This document shows, one piece after another, positions 17,191 through 26,138 of a DNA stretch of 64,000 nucleotides (positions are counted from its first letter, which is position 1; the number at the start of each line of letters is the position of its first letter). The DNA lies in NCBI RefSeq assembly GCF_000612665.1, contig NZ_HG942051.1:1-64000 (forward strand). Reading direction: 5' to 3'. Under the pieces are notes generated by a model. The model ran no database searches and was not told the origin of the DNA. It saw nothing but the letters and a program-made list of their open reading frames with translations. This DNA is from Neobacillus dielmonensis. GTDB lineage: Bacteria; Bacillota; Bacilli; Bacillales; Cytobacillaceae. The position numbers and the translations under genes were made by a program.

Positions 17191-18090
17191 CTAGGCCTCT
17201 TTCTTAACCTTTGCAGGTGCTTTTTTTCTCGGGGCCGCTTTTGCAGGTTTTGCTGCGGCTTTGGGAACGTCTGTACCTGTTGCAACCTTGCGTCCTTCTG
17301 TAGATGCTGCTTTACCCGGCTTGGTTCGATCTATGGAAGCCTGAAGAGCTGCCATTAAATCAGTCACATTGGAAGGTGTATCTTTTGCTGCAGCTGTAAC
17401 GAATTCTTTCCCTTGTCGTTTTGATTCAATCAATTCTAGTAATGCAGTGCGGTACTCATCTGTATACTTTTCAGGTTCAAACTCTGAAGTTAACTGGTCA
17501 ATGAGCATGATGGCAGTGTCCAGTTCCTTCTCGGTCACTTTATCCTCTGCAGGAACATTCGGTACGTCACTTGCTTTTCTCACCTCATCAGGATAATGGA
17601 TGGTTTCCATGACTAATGTGTTTTCATAAACCCGAATGACCGCAAGCTGCTCTTTAGAACGAATCACGATTTTGGCCAGACCTACTTTTTGAGACTCCTG
17701 AAGAGCTTTCCGCAAGAGGGAGTAAGCCTTTCCTCCCCCCTCATTTGGCGACATATAATAACTTCTCTCATAATATATGGGGTCAATTTCTTCCATTTTG
17801 ACAAAATCAATAATTTCTACCGCTTTGTCTTCATTTTCCTTGCGCAGTTTTTCTAAATCTTCCTCATCTAAAACCACGAATTTCCCTTTTGTATACTCAT
17901 ACGCTTTCACAATATCTTCTGGTTTTACTTCTTCTTCACAAACGGTACAAACCTTTTCATATTTAATCGGGGCATGACATTTATTGTGCAAAGTTCGTAG
18001 CTTAATGTCTTTGTCTTCTGTGGCAGTGTGAAGCTTGATTGGAATATTCACCAATCCAAAACTGATACTGCCTTTCCACATTGTATGCAT
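17191..18090 (-). CDS. ku: Ku protein for non-homologous end joining
   Basis: A 299-residue bacterial Ku. The core starts MHTMWKGSISFGLVNIPIKL and contains two CxxC pairs in the N-terminal part (CHAPIKYEKVC, CEEE). The C-terminal tail of about 50 residues is rich in Lys, Ala and Pro, as in Ku proteins that thread on DNA and recruit LigD. GGGAGACC precedes the ATG. It diverges from the ligD gene. In B. subtilis the pair serves spore DNA repair under sigma-G; I found no clear sigma-G promoter in the 128-bp gap. Confidence 0.96.
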   Translation of the reverse strand: MHTMWKGSISFGLVNIPIKLHTATEDKDIKLRTLHNKCHAPIKYEKVCTVCEEEVKPEDIVKAYEYTKGKFVVLDEEDLEKLRKENEDKAVEIIDFVKMEEIDPIYYERSYYMSPNEGGGKAYSLLRKALQESQKVGLAKIVIRSKEQLAVIRVYENTLVMETIHYPDEVRKASDVPNVPAEDKVTEKELDTAIMLIDQLTSEFEPEKYTDEYRTALLELIESKRQGKEFVTAAAKDTPSNVTDLMAALQASIDRTKPGKAASTEGRKVATGTDVPKAAAKPAKAAPRKKAPAKVKKEA

Positions 18091-18218
18091 GTTTAAGGTC
18101 TCCCATCTTTTTATTTTATTTTGTGCCGCTCACTCGATGGCATTCCTACAATCAGCTGGAAATGGATGATTGTCAAGTTATGAGCCAAAATAAAAATAAA
18201 ACAAAGGGGAAATGTCTA

Positions 18219-20051
18219 ATGAAACCAATGCTGCCAACGCTTACGTTTGAGCGCCCCATCAAGAAGGGATGGGTATATGAGGTTAAATATGATGGATTTC
18301 GAGCTATATTGGAGTGGAATTACCAGGGAATTGATTTAATCAGCCGAAACGAAAAGTCCTTGCTTGAGCAATTTCCAGAAATAAAGAGCTTTATACTATC
18401 CTTGGAGGACAAAATTAAGCCGTTTCTTCCTTTGCGGCTCGATGGCGAGTTGGTTTCACTCGAAAACCCATGCAAAGCAAACTTTTCTGCTATTCAAACT
18501 CGCGGTCGCTTAAAAGCCAAGAAAAAAATTAAGGAGCTTTCGGAACTTTCTCCTTGCCGGCTAATGGTCTTTGATGTCCTCATTTTAAAAGGGAAACCCT
18601 TGCATACTTTTTCTTTTCAACAACGCAAAGAAATGTTGATTGATTTCTTCGAATCACTTGGTCTTGAAACAACGGCTGAACCGGCCAGCCATCAGTTGTT
18701 GCAGCCTGTGATCCCCCATAACGATTTTAACGAGTTATGGGAGAAAGTAGTCCTTTATGATGGCGAAGGTATTGTGGCTAAAAACAAAACCAGCGTATGG
18801 GAGGAAGGTAAACGTTCATCGAATTGGCTAAAATACAAAAATTGGAAATATGTAAGCTGCTTTGTCACCTCATTTGATAAAACCAACGGTTATTTTTATG
18901 TAGGAGTCTATAAAAACGAACAGGTGACTACTATTGGGCAGGTGCTGTTTGGTTTTAAGCCCGATGAAAAGCATGCACTTGGACAGATTGTCAAACAAAA
19001 CAAAATTAGTGAAGATCAGCAATACATTTATGTAGAACCTGCCATTTGTCTGGAGGTCAAATACCTGGAATTGTACGAAAACCAGCTGCGAGAACCTCAT
19101 TTCCATCAGTTTCGTTTTGATTTACAGCCATCAGATTGCACGTATGATCATTTTATTTTCCAACAGAAAAATTTGCCTGAAGAACTTGAAATCACTCATC
19201 CGGAAAAACCGCTTTGGGAACAGCACGCCATTCGTAAGGCAGACTATATATTATATTTAAGGGAAGTATCACCCTATATGCTGCCTTTTTTAAAAGATCG
19301 ACCATTGACCGTGATCCGCTTTCCACATGGAATGTTTGGGGAAGCCTTTTATCAGAAAAACTGTCCGGACTATGCTCCAGATTTTGTCCATACTTATGCA
19401 ACAGAGGACATCAACTATATTTTATGCAATAACCTGAAAACGCTGATTTGGCTTGGAAATCAGTTGGCGATTGAATTTCACGTTCCGTTTCACACCATTT
19501 ATAGTCAAGGTGCCAGCGAAATCGTTTTTGACCTGGATCCTCCATCGATTGACGACTTTTCTTTGGCTGTGAAAGCTGCCCTGCTGATTAAGGAGGTGCT
19601 TGACCAGCTAAAGTTAATTGGTTTTGTCAAGACATCCGGAAATAAAGGGTTGCAAATTTATCTGCCACTACCAGAAGGAAAATTTACTTATGATGATACA
19701 AGACTTTTTACCAGCTTTATGGCAGAATATTTAATCTCGAAGGACCCTGATTCGTTTACTATTGAGAGAATGAAAAGAAACAGAGGAAACAGGCTGTATG
19801 TTGATTATGTACAGCACGGGGAAGGAAAAACGATCGTTGCCCCCTATTCTATGCGGGGAAATGACCATGCCGGTGTGGCCACACCGCTTTATTGGGACGA
19901 GGTGAATGAAAAATTAGAGCCAAGAAATTTCACCCTAAAAACAGCCTTACAGCGGATTAAGCACCAAGGGGACCCATTTAAAAATTACTTTCAAACAAAG
20001 GAAATCCAGCCATTTGCACCCGTTTTGGAAATTTTAAAAAAACAAGGATAA
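18219..20051 (+). CDS. ligD: ATP-dependent DNA ligase/polymerase LigD
   Basis: 610 residues, the size of the B. subtilis enzyme (611). The N-terminal ATP ligase domain has the adenylated Lys in YEVKYDGFR (about Lys23) and motif IV in YDGEGIVAKNK. The C-terminal primase-type polymerase domain has IVFDLDPP with the metal-binding aspartates. There is no 3'-phosphoesterase domain, as in Bacillus. The frame extends upstream to 18081, but AAAGGGG lies eight bases before the ATG at 18219, and the family starts here. Partner of the divergent Ku gene in end joining. Confidence 0.96.
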   Translation: MKPMLPTLTFERPIKKGWVYEVKYDGFRAILEWNYQGIDLISRNEKSLLEQFPEIKSFILSLEDKIKPFLPLRLDGELVSLENPCKANFSAIQTRGRLKAKKKIKELSELSPCRLMVFDVLILKGKPLHTFSFQQRKEMLIDFFESLGLETTAEPASHQLLQPVIPHNDFNELWEKVVLYDGEGIVAKNKTSVWEEGKRSSNWLKYKNWKYVSCFVTSFDKTNGYFYVGVYKNEQVTTIGQVLFGFKPDEKHALGQIVKQNKISEDQQYIYVEPAICLEVKYLELYENQLREPHFHQFRFDLQPSDCTYDHFIFQQKNLPEELEITHPEKPLWEQHAIRKADYILYLREVSPYMLPFLKDRPLTVIRFPHGMFGEAFYQKNCPDYAPDFVHTYATEDINYILCNNLKTLIWLGNQLAIEFHVPFHTIYSQGASEIVFDLDPPSIDDFSLAVKAALLIKEVLDQLKLIGFVKTSGNKGLQIYLPLPEGKFTYDDTRLFTSFMAEYLISKDPDSFTIERMKRNRGNRLYVDYVQHGEGKTIVAPYSMRGNDHAGVATPLYWDEVNEKLEPRNFTLKTALQRIKHQGDPFKNYFQTKEIQPFAPVLEILKKQG

Positions 20052-20070
20052 GGAACAGGTCCTTATCCTT
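20044..20070. terminator. Bidirectional terminator between ligD and dapF
   Basis: An 11-bp perfect stem (AAGGATAAGGA and complement) with a 5-nt loop, between convergent genes, with a T-rich tail on the minus strand. Confidence 0.85.
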
Positions 20071-21046
20071 CTAGGTTTGCCATTAAATACTCCTGTACCT
20101 CTGATTGCAATCTATTATAGGAACTTTGTTCTGCGAGGTCTTTTTTGCTAAGAACCGCAAAAGCCCCCTTATCAAAATCGACATCTACACTTGCATTAAA
20201 TAAATAGGTGGCATTTCCGATTAAATCAATCCGATAATTCTTACCTTGTTGATGAACAATGCACTTCACTTTGCCACCATTGTTATAAACGTCGATTGCT
20301 GTCTCAAACTGATTTAGCTGCTGAAGACAAGTGACAAGCGACGAAGCCGACATGGCTGTACCACAAGCATTCGTAAATCCGACACCCCGTTCAAAAGTTC
20401 TGACATAAATTTCACCAGTCTGAAGTACCTTTACGAAGCTAACATTCACCCCATCAGGAAATAGCTGATTGGGGCCATTCACTTTTTCACTTAGTAGTTT
20501 CTGCGTATCGCTTTTTAAGGTAACCGTATCGACCAGTGTAATCAAATGTGGATTGGGTACAGCTACAGCTGTAAACTCCAATTCCTCTGACAGTTGAGGA
20601 ATACGTTCATTCATCAATACCGGCTGTGGCAGATTTAGCGGCAAAGCCTTTAAATCAAATAATACCGGAGAAATTTCCACCTGATATGTTTGAATATCCG
20701 GATAAAGTTCTTTATACTTGCTGACTTTTAAGTCTGCTTTCATAGTCTCCACTACTGCATGATCAAGACCTTTCGATTCACATAGATAACGTGCTGCCAA
20801 TCGTAATCCATTTCCGCACATCGAGGCTTCGGACCCGTCTGCATTAAACACTCGCATTTTTCCGTCAGCCCGTTCACTGTTCATGATATATAAAACTCCA
20901 TCTGCTCCTAGAGATGTTTCCCGATTACATAATAATTTTGCTAGTTCGGACCTTTCCGTTTCTGTAAATGAATACCCAGTAGTGAATTCATCTACTAAGA
21001 AAAAGTCATTGCCTGAACCATGTCCCTTAATGATGTCTAGTTTCAC
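20063..21046 (-). CDS. dapF: Diaminopimelate epimerase
   Basis: 327 residues, about 45 longer than the usual enzyme because of a longer C-terminus. It interconverts LL- and meso-diaminopimelate for lysine and cell wall synthesis. The two catalytic cysteines are in MCGNGLR and NACGTAM, and the N-terminal KGHGSGNDFFLVD is typical. It is monocistronic, convergent with ligD. Confidence 0.93.
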   Translation of the reverse strand: MKLDIIKGHGSGNDFFLVDEFTTGYSFTETERSELAKLLCNRETSLGADGVLYIMNSERADGKMRVFNADGSEASMCGNGLRLAARYLCESKGLDHAVVETMKADLKVSKYKELYPDIQTYQVEISPVLFDLKALPLNLPQPVLMNERIPQLSEELEFTAVAVPNPHLITLVDTVTLKSDTQKLLSEKVNGPNQLFPDGVNVSFVKVLQTGEIYVRTFERGVGFTNACGTAMSASSLVTCLQQLNQFETAIDVYNNGGKVKCIVHQQGKNYRIDLIGNATYLFNASVDVDFDKGAFAVLSKKDLAEQSSYNRLQSEVQEYLMANLEG

Positions 21047-21124
21047 TGAATTAACCCCCGTAGCCTGTTTTGAATGTATAGTCTATGATACCAAACAATT
21101 AGAATTTGGAAAACCTAAAGACTC

Positions 21125-21907
21125 CTATCTTTCCACAAAATATTCCTGTATTAAAAACGCCATTCCAAGCAGCTTTTCCGAATCAGGCAAATCTTTTTGG
21201 ATCGACAAGACTGGTGTATTTGCATCAGGAAATATCGCACTCCACTCCAACGGCATCCACCCGCGTCTAAGCCTCACCACCTCATGATGATTCTGATTTA
21301 AAATTTGTTCATCCATAAACATGGAGGAGCCTTCCACTGAACCAATCACTTTACGCTCCTTATCTAGGATTTCTCCTTTAACTTTTTTGCGCACTTTCCG
21401 TTTCTCGAAGGAGCCAATATGTCTCAGATTCTGGTCGTAAACGTTAATACGTTTTCCTAGATGTTGGTACAATCCAATTAATTCTTCCTGTTGATTATAA
21501 AGGGCAAATGCTTTAGGAACTCTCCATTTCATGAATCCTTTTTGTGGGTATTTTTTTATCACACCAGCTAACATCCCGTCTGGGAAATATAACTGCAACT
21601 TTGGCAGCTGGCTGTTTTGGTATAATACCAAAAGCTGGCTCGAATCAAATACAGTACTGTTGCCATTTTCCTGCTTTGCTTCTTTCTTGATATTCTTGCC
21701 AATCCTAATCGACTGTTTCATGCGGTAAAGATAGATTTGAAAACAAATAATGCTATAAAGGAGAAACGGAATAGTAAGCTTCATTATATCCGGGTCGTTA
21801 AAAATAGCCAGATTGCCAGCTGCTATTAATAGAGAAGGAATCAATGATGCGATACTATCATTCAGACTAATTTTGGCTACTTCTTGATAATAATGATTTA
21901 TTTTCAT
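21125..21907 (-). CDS. Hypothetical membrane protein
   Basis: 260 residues. Two hydrophobic segments (about 20-38 and 42-60) are followed by a long soluble, basic, beta-rich part with repeated short turns (KAFALYNQQEELIGLY, NVYDQNLRHIGSF, EILDKERKVIGSV), which could be a tubby/LURP-like barrel; that fold guess is mine. Monocistronic. Function not assigned. Confidence 0.65.
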   Translation of the reverse strand: MKINHYYQEVAKISLNDSIASLIPSLLIAAGNLAIFNDPDIMKLTIPFLLYSIICFQIYLYRMKQSIRIGKNIKKEAKQENGNSTVFDSSQLLVLYQNSQLPKLQLYFPDGMLAGVIKKYPQKGFMKWRVPKAFALYNQQEELIGLYQHLGKRINVYDQNLRHIGSFEKRKVRKKVKGEILDKERKVIGSVEGSSMFMDEQILNQNHHEVVRLRRGWMPLEWSAIFPDANTPVLSIQKDLPDSEKLLGMAFLIQEYFVER

Positions 21908-21990
21908 CTAGAATACTCCTTATCATTCCTCTTATACTACTCTATTAACTTATGTAACAAAAAATGATAGGAGTTTTCCAAGGAGCAAAA

Positions 21991-22014
21991 AAAAGAAGAG
22001 TCACCTCTCTTCTT
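21991..22014 (-). terminator. Terminator after the patatin gene
   Basis: AAGAAGAG...CTCTTCTT stem with eight T residues on the minus strand. Confidence 0.75.
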
Positions 22015-22867
22015 AGGATTGAATATAGTTCACGATCTTATCTTTCATGGCTTGTGCATCCTTATAGCCTTGAGTATATAAATCCTCCAATTTTGCAGGA
22101 TTCCTTTCCATTCTTCCGACCGACAAGGGTTCAGTTGGACGGATAATTAAGACATGCCCTTGTTTTTCTTCTTTCTCAAGATAGGCAAGTGTCTGATTAT
22201 AAGCCAGATACCGCTCTTTCAAGGCCATTTGCAACCCTTCATAACGAGGATATTTACGCTTTACAAGGAAGTGAAATTTGGATGGCTTCTTTCGATAATC
22301 GGCATTTCTGGTGAGAATAACAATATTTTTCGCATAGCCATCTCTCTGCGCTTTTTTAATGGGAATTGGATCACTAATACCGCCATCAAGCAAAGTTTTA
22401 TTTTGAAATTGAACCTCTGGAGCAATGAATGGAAGCGAACTAGAAGCCCGCAATACTGTTAATAAGTCGGTTTTGTAATCTTGCTTTTTAAAATAAACCG
22501 GCTCTCCTGTTATACAGTCAGTCGTTCCCACCACAAACTCAGTAGGACTACTGTAAAAAGTATCATAGTCGTAAGGAACGTGCTGGTTTGGGATTTCATC
22601 AAAAATAAAGTCCATGCCAAAAAACTGCCTGTGTTTAAAATAGTTCTTCCAGGATATATATCTGGGATCAGATGCATATTTTATATTAACCGTTTTATTT
22701 CTCCCTTTTTGCTTGGATAAATACGATGCAGCATTGCATGCCCCTGCAGAAACACCAATCACATAAGGGAAAAACAGATTTTCTTCTAAGAAGAATTCCA
22801 GAATCCCAGCAGTATAAACTCCGCGCATTCCTCCACCTTCCAAAACTAAACCGACTTGTTCTGCCAT
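22013..22867 (-). CDS. Patatin-like phospholipase
   Basis: 284 residues from the ATG at 22867; AAGGAAGGA lies eight bases upstream, whereas the longer frame to 22906 has no ribosome site. The patatin features are all visible: oxyanion loop LEGGGMRGVYTAG, nucleophile elbow GVSAGACNA, and catalytic Asp in LLDGGISDPIP. No signal peptide, so it acts inside the cell or at the inner membrane surface. It resembles the RssA/YjjU type; the lipid substrate is unknown. Confidence 0.9.
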   Translation of the reverse strand: MAEQVGLVLEGGGMRGVYTAGILEFFLEENLFFPYVIGVSAGACNAASYLSKQKGRNKTVNIKYASDPRYISWKNYFKHRQFFGMDFIFDEIPNQHVPYDYDTFYSSPTEFVVGTTDCITGEPVYFKKQDYKTDLLTVLRASSSLPFIAPEVQFQNKTLLDGGISDPIPIKKAQRDGYAKNIVILTRNADYRKKPSKFHFLVKRKYPRYEGLQMALKERYLAYNQTLAYLEKEEKQGHVLIIRPTEPLSVGRMERNPAKLEDLYTQGYKDAQAMKDKIVNYIQS

Positions 22868-22996
22868 TTTTTTCGTCCTTCCTTTTGGTTGGTAATAATA
22901 GACCATTATAGTCGATTCATCCTGTCTTTGAAAACTAAATTGATTGTAAGCAGAAAAATAGACTGACCCATAGGAGTCAGCCGAACAAGTAAAGAT

Positions 22997-23320
22997 TTAT
23001 TTAATTAACCGAAAAATCAAAGGGAACCGATATTCCTTTCCTTCAAAAGCTTTAACTGCTGCAATGATATTAAAAACGAATGCTGCAATCCCTACCACCC
23101 ATAGTAAGAATATACCGATAAGGAGTATTACTAAAATACCACTTACGACAGAATAAATAAAATAAGAGATCGTGAAATTAAAGTATTCCTTCCCATGGAA
23201 ATCTATAAAGGCGGACTCATCTTTCTTTAACAGCCAGACAATCAACGGACCAATCACCGGGACAAAAAAATTTAGAACATACATGACTGCAGCAAGAATC
23301 TTTTCTTCTTTGGTAACCAT
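22997..23320 (-). CDS. DUF4870 membrane protein
   Basis: 107 residues with three to four hydrophobic segments and the DUF4870 pattern: an N-terminal MYVLNFFVPVIGPLIVWLLKKDES, a central FHGKEYFNFTISY, and a C-terminal NIIAAVKAFEGKEYRFPL. A GGGGGGAG ribosome site precedes the ATG. Function unknown. Confidence 0.85.
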   Translation of the reverse strand: MVTKEEKILAAVMYVLNFFVPVIGPLIVWLLKKDESAFIDFHGKEYFNFTISYFIYSVVSGILVILLIGIFLLWVVGIAAFVFNIIAAVKAFEGKEYRFPLIFRLIK

Positions 23321-23559
23321 TCTTAGGCTCCCCCCTTGGGATTTTTAACTTCTTTCTTTTAATGTACGTAAAGAACTGCTAATAGTTTCATAAATTCCTT
23401 TATATTCTTATGCTTAGTTTTTTTATACTCCAATAATTTCTCCCCCAATAATATTCATTAAAAACTATGTAGAATTATGAAGAAAAATGGAAAAATTTTT
23501 AACAAAAACTACACAAAAAAACTATTTTCTTTTTCAATTTTTTCTTGTATGATACTTTA

Positions 23560-23779
23560 GGTGACTATTAATTTACGTAATACTTTGGAGGTTTACAACT
23601 CTGTAATGTAATGCCGCTAAATCCAAAATAAAATAGGGAAGGCAAATGGTGCGCCACCAGTAAATCTGGTTCTAGTGGGTTCGATTCCCACCCCGAAATT
23701 TTTTTTAACTTTAAAAAATTTCGTGGGTGGGCCGTTTCTCTTTATGTGGGATGGTATGCCCCAAATCGGAGGGATATTC
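23560..23779 (+). ncRNA. Structured leader with tRNA T-arm mimic before a GNAT gene
   Basis: About 220 nt between a likely -10 (TATGAT at 23548-23553) and the acetyltransferase ATG. It contains TGGTG-CGC-CACCA (23647-23659), ACCAG-TAAAT-CTGGT (overlapping it), GTGGG-TTCGATT-CCCAC (a textbook T-arm, about 23675-23691), and a long hairpin in which CCCACCC and GAAATTTTTT pair with AAAAAATTTC and GGGTGGG (23687-23731). The hairpins share bases, so they exclude one another. No matching 5' acceptor strand exists, so it is not a complete tRNA. A GGAGG at 23587-23591 precedes tiny ORFs ATG-TAA (23606) and a 6-codon ORF (23611-23631). Looks like a cis-regulatory RNA; I do not recognise the family. Confidence 0.5.
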
Positions 23780-24340
23780 ATGCTCAAGAAACGTGATCTA
23801 TATGATAGCCGCGAATTGTACGAACTAATGACGCATCCAGATGTCTTCCCTTTTGTACGTCAAAAAGCTTATTCTTATGAGGAATTTATCTTTATCACTA
23901 AGCAGACGATCGAAGCAGAAGAACAAGGACAGTTAATTTCTCGGACCATTCTTGATGAGTGGGGTACACCAATTGGCACTATCAGTTTATTTGATATTAT
24001 CGATAATGCAGGATTCTTAGGAACCTGGCTCGGAAAGTCATATCATGGAAAAGGGTATAATCAAGCAGCAAAAGCGGCATTTTTCCAAGAACTTTTTTAC
24101 GAAATTGGTATCGAAACGGTGTTTATGAGGATTCGTAAAGAAAATATCCGTTCAATAAAAGCGGCAGAAAAATTGCCATATGTCATTAAGGCCAATGAAA
24201 CTAGAAAAACCCTTTACGAGCAACTAAATGCAAATGGAGACATTTACGATTTATATGAAATCCCTAAAGACCTGTATACCTTCCATCTGCAGTGGAGCAC
24301 TCCTGAAAGTGATACAGAGTCACATCGTTTAGAAGCATAG
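23780..24340 (+). CDS. GNAT family N-acetyltransferase
   Basis: 186 residues from the ATG at 23780, six bases after GGAGGG; the longer frame begins inside the structured leader. The RimJ/RimL-type GNAT fold is seen in WGTPIGTISLFDI, the acetyl-CoA loop (LGKSYHGKGYNQAA), and IGIETVFMRIRKENIRSIKAAEKL. It transfers acetyl from acetyl-CoA to an amine; the substrate is unknown. Transcribed alone, behind the unusual leader, with its own terminator. Confidence 0.88.
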   Translation: MLKKRDLYDSRELYELMTHPDVFPFVRQKAYSYEEFIFITKQTIEAEEQGQLISRTILDEWGTPIGTISLFDIIDNAGFLGTWLGKSYHGKGYNQAAKAAFFQELFYEIGIETVFMRIRKENIRSIKAAEKLPYVIKANETRKTLYEQLNANGDIYDLYEIPKDLYTFHLQWSTPESDTESHRLEA

Positions 24341-24355
24341 ATTTATATATACCTG

Positions 24356-24394
24356 CAAAAAAGCAATCGGTTATGAAAACCCGATTGCTTTTTA
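24356..24394. terminator. Bidirectional terminator
   Basis: AAAAAGCAATCGG and CCGATTGCTTTTT around a short loop, between convergent genes. Confidence 0.85.
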
Positions 24395-24410
24395 GTCGTT
24401 ATATTAATTG

Positions 24411-24569
24411 TTATTCGACTAAATTTTGGTCAACTACATCGCTGACCTCACTTATTCCCATTTGGAGCAAAAAATCACTTAGTTCCTCATTTGTCAATGT
24501 TTCAAAACGTCCATCATGGAAAAAAATTTGGGTTTGATTGGGATTAATGCGGTTGAGGTTAAAACTCAT
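24411..24569 (-). CDS. Small hypothetical protein
   Basis: 52 residues from the ATG at 24569, eight bases after GAAGGGAG; the frame to 24611 has no ribosome site. Hydrophilic, acidic C-terminal half (TNEELSDFLLQMGISEVSDVVDQ). No motif recognised. The good ribosome site and terminator support expression. Confidence 0.6.
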   Translation of the reverse strand: MSFNLNRINPNQTQIFFHDGRFETLTNEELSDFLLQMGISEVSDVVDQNLVE

Positions 24570-24662
24570 TTTCTTTGCTCCCTTCCATTGATATTTACTT
24601 CCTATTATCAACGGTAAAAAGCTCTTTCATACAACATTAACTAATAGCGCAAAAAGTTGACA

Positions 24663-25436
24663 TTACATTTTGAAAACTTTTCCTAATACATCGGTCCCTC
24701 CTGTTACAGGAATCACACTGCCAGTAATTAAATCGGACCGCTCATCTATTAAAAACGCAATCACCCGAGCAATGTCTTCACCAGTCCCTTGTCTTTGCAT
24801 TTCATTGCCAGCATGCAAATTGTCAAGGGCTTCTTTGATGTTTTTCTCTTTCCAATCATGTGTGATATCTCCAGGACAAACCATGTTGGCTGTAATCCCA
24901 TATTGCGCTTCTTCAATCGCAATCGTCCTTGTCAGGGAAACCAAGCCAGTTTTTGCCGCAGCAAACGCCGAACGGTACACCCATCCTGGGGCAGTTTCTA
25001 CTCGGTCATAACCCATGGTGATAATCCGGCCCCATTTGTTCCTCCGCATTACAGGAATGACTAGCTTTGACAAATAAAATACAGCACTCAAGTTCCCTTG
25101 TATTAGATAATCCCATTCCCCAAATGAGTAATCGGCCATCGTTTTTCGTTCATGTATGTATGGTCCTGCATTATGAATGAGTACATCCACTGATTCATAA
25201 GTAGAAAGAGTCTCGTTTACAAGGCGGATACAATCCTCCTTGTTGACCACATCGCCTTGTACAGCTATGTTTTTGGTGCCATAGTGGTTAGATAAATCCT
25301 TAGCTAAAGAATTTGCCTCTGATTCGCTTTGACGATAATTAATCACAAGTTGATAGCCCTTATCAGCAAGCAACATGGCTGTTTTTTTTCCAAGTCCAGA
25401 GGCTCCCCCAGTTACCAACGCCGTTTTCATCTTCAT
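24663..25436 (-). CDS. SDR-family oxidoreductase with Phe in place of catalytic Tyr
   Basis: 257 residues, a Rossmann fold with TGGASGLGK at the N-terminus, an NAG motif (IHNAGPY), and a C-terminal GSVIPVTGG. The catalytic YxxxK is FAAAK here (codon TTT), and the usual Ser before it is not obvious (IITMGYDRVE). A Tyr nine residues before the Lys (VYRSAF) might substitute. It is close in look to FabG- or YtkK-like proteins. It is divergent from the spore cluster. Activity as an ordinary dehydrogenase is doubtful. Confidence 0.85.
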   Translation of the reverse strand: MKMKTALVTGGASGLGKKTAMLLADKGYQLVINYRQSESEANSLAKDLSNHYGTKNIAVQGDVVNKEDCIRLVNETLSTYESVDVLIHNAGPYIHERKTMADYSFGEWDYLIQGNLSAVFYLSKLVIPVMRRNKWGRIITMGYDRVETAPGWVYRSAFAAAKTGLVSLTRTIAIEEAQYGITANMVCPGDITHDWKEKNIKEALDNLHAGNEMQRQGTGEDIARVIAFLIDERSDLITGSVIPVTGGTDVLGKVFKM

Positions 25437-25556
25437 TAGCCATCACCCCTCTTTTATCAAATTTTAGCCTTGTTATTATGTTAGAAAGTTTCCATGTCAG
25501 ATGCAAACATTAATCATTTTTCCCTCACCTTGTCTCACACTGCTTAATAATTAATT

Positions 25557-25585
25557 AACCTATGGGCATTTATTTGCATAGTATA
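25557..25585 (+). promoter_or_regulatory. Perfect sigma-K consensus promoter
   Basis: AACC (mACm), exactly 16 bp, then CATAGTATA (CATANNNTA). Both elements match the late mother-cell sigma-K consensus. The start point near 25592 lies about 20 bp before the first GerP-like gene. Confidence 0.8.
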
Positions 25586-25613
25586 GGTTAACAAATTAAA
25601 AGGATGTGACAGG

Positions 25614-25856
25614 ATGCAGACTGTAATAAACATTTTCAGCTTGAAAATTAACAGCGTATCTAACAATGGGTCTGTCAACATCGGAGAAGCACTTCATAAT
25701 GCTCATACCGCTAACTCGAAATCTCAGGGACAAAATACATCTTATGGAGACTTTGCCCCGCCAACTGCAGCCATGGAAAATGCCTTTATAGATCCGGATC
25801 TCAATGATATGGGAGATATCGCCAATCCGTCCAATGTTTTTTCTAATCCGATATAA
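25614..25856 (+). CDS. GerPA/GerPF-family spore germination protein
   Basis: 80 residues. It has the GerPA/PF pattern: an N-terminal NIFSLKINSVSNNGSVNIGEALHNAHTANSK, Asn- and Ser-rich, with NxGSVNIG, and a C-terminal DPDLNDMGDIANPS. GerP proteins sit in the spore coat and help germinants reach their receptors. First gene of a five-gene row behind a sigma-K promoter. AAAGGATG precedes the ATG. Confidence 0.8.
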   Translation: MQTVINIFSLKINSVSNNGSVNIGEALHNAHTANSKSQGQNTSYGDFAPPTAAMENAFIDPDLNDMGDIANPSNVFSNPI

Positions 25857-25874
25857 AAGGACTGAAATAAAAAT

Positions 25875-26117
25875 ATGCCTTTTCAAATAAATATTTTTAA
25901 CTTTAAAAATAATGCCATCAATAATAACGGAAATATTGATTTCGGCCCGATTGTGCACAACTCCCATACTTCTAACTCTAAATTAGTTGGAACCAATGCA
26001 GCATTTGGTGATTTATCACCAGCAACCTCTTATCATGCAAATGGCTATGTAGACTTCGATGTAACAGACCAAGATCAAATTGCCAACCCATCTGCACCAG
26101 TATCAAATCAATTTTAA
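25875..26117 (+). CDS. GerPA/GerPF-family spore germination protein, second copy
   Basis: 80 residues, a clear paralogue of the gene 18 bp upstream (NIFNFKNNAINNNGNIDFGPIVHNSHTSNSK, C-terminal DQIANPSAPVSNQF). The pair probably arose by tandem duplication. Spore coat role inferred from the family and from the shared sigma-K promoter. Confidence 0.8.
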   Translation: MPFQINIFNFKNNAINNNGNIDFGPIVHNSHTSNSKLVGTNAAFGDLSPATSYHANGYVDFDVTDQDQIANPSAPVSNQF

Positions 26118-26138
26118 CTGCTGAAAGGATGAAAAGCT

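Noticed and set aside
18091-18218. Sigma-G promoters between ku and ligD
   Set aside because: Expected from B. subtilis, but no -35/-10 pair with acceptable match and spacing was seen.
23640-23700. Complete tRNA gene
   Set aside because: The T-arm is perfect, but there is no matching 5' acceptor strand and no 7-nt anticodon loop; treated as a tRNA-like leader instead.
25596-25967. 123-codon minus-strand ORF over the GerP-like genes
   Set aside because: Shadow of two real genes on the plus strand, no ribosome site, composition unlike a protein family.
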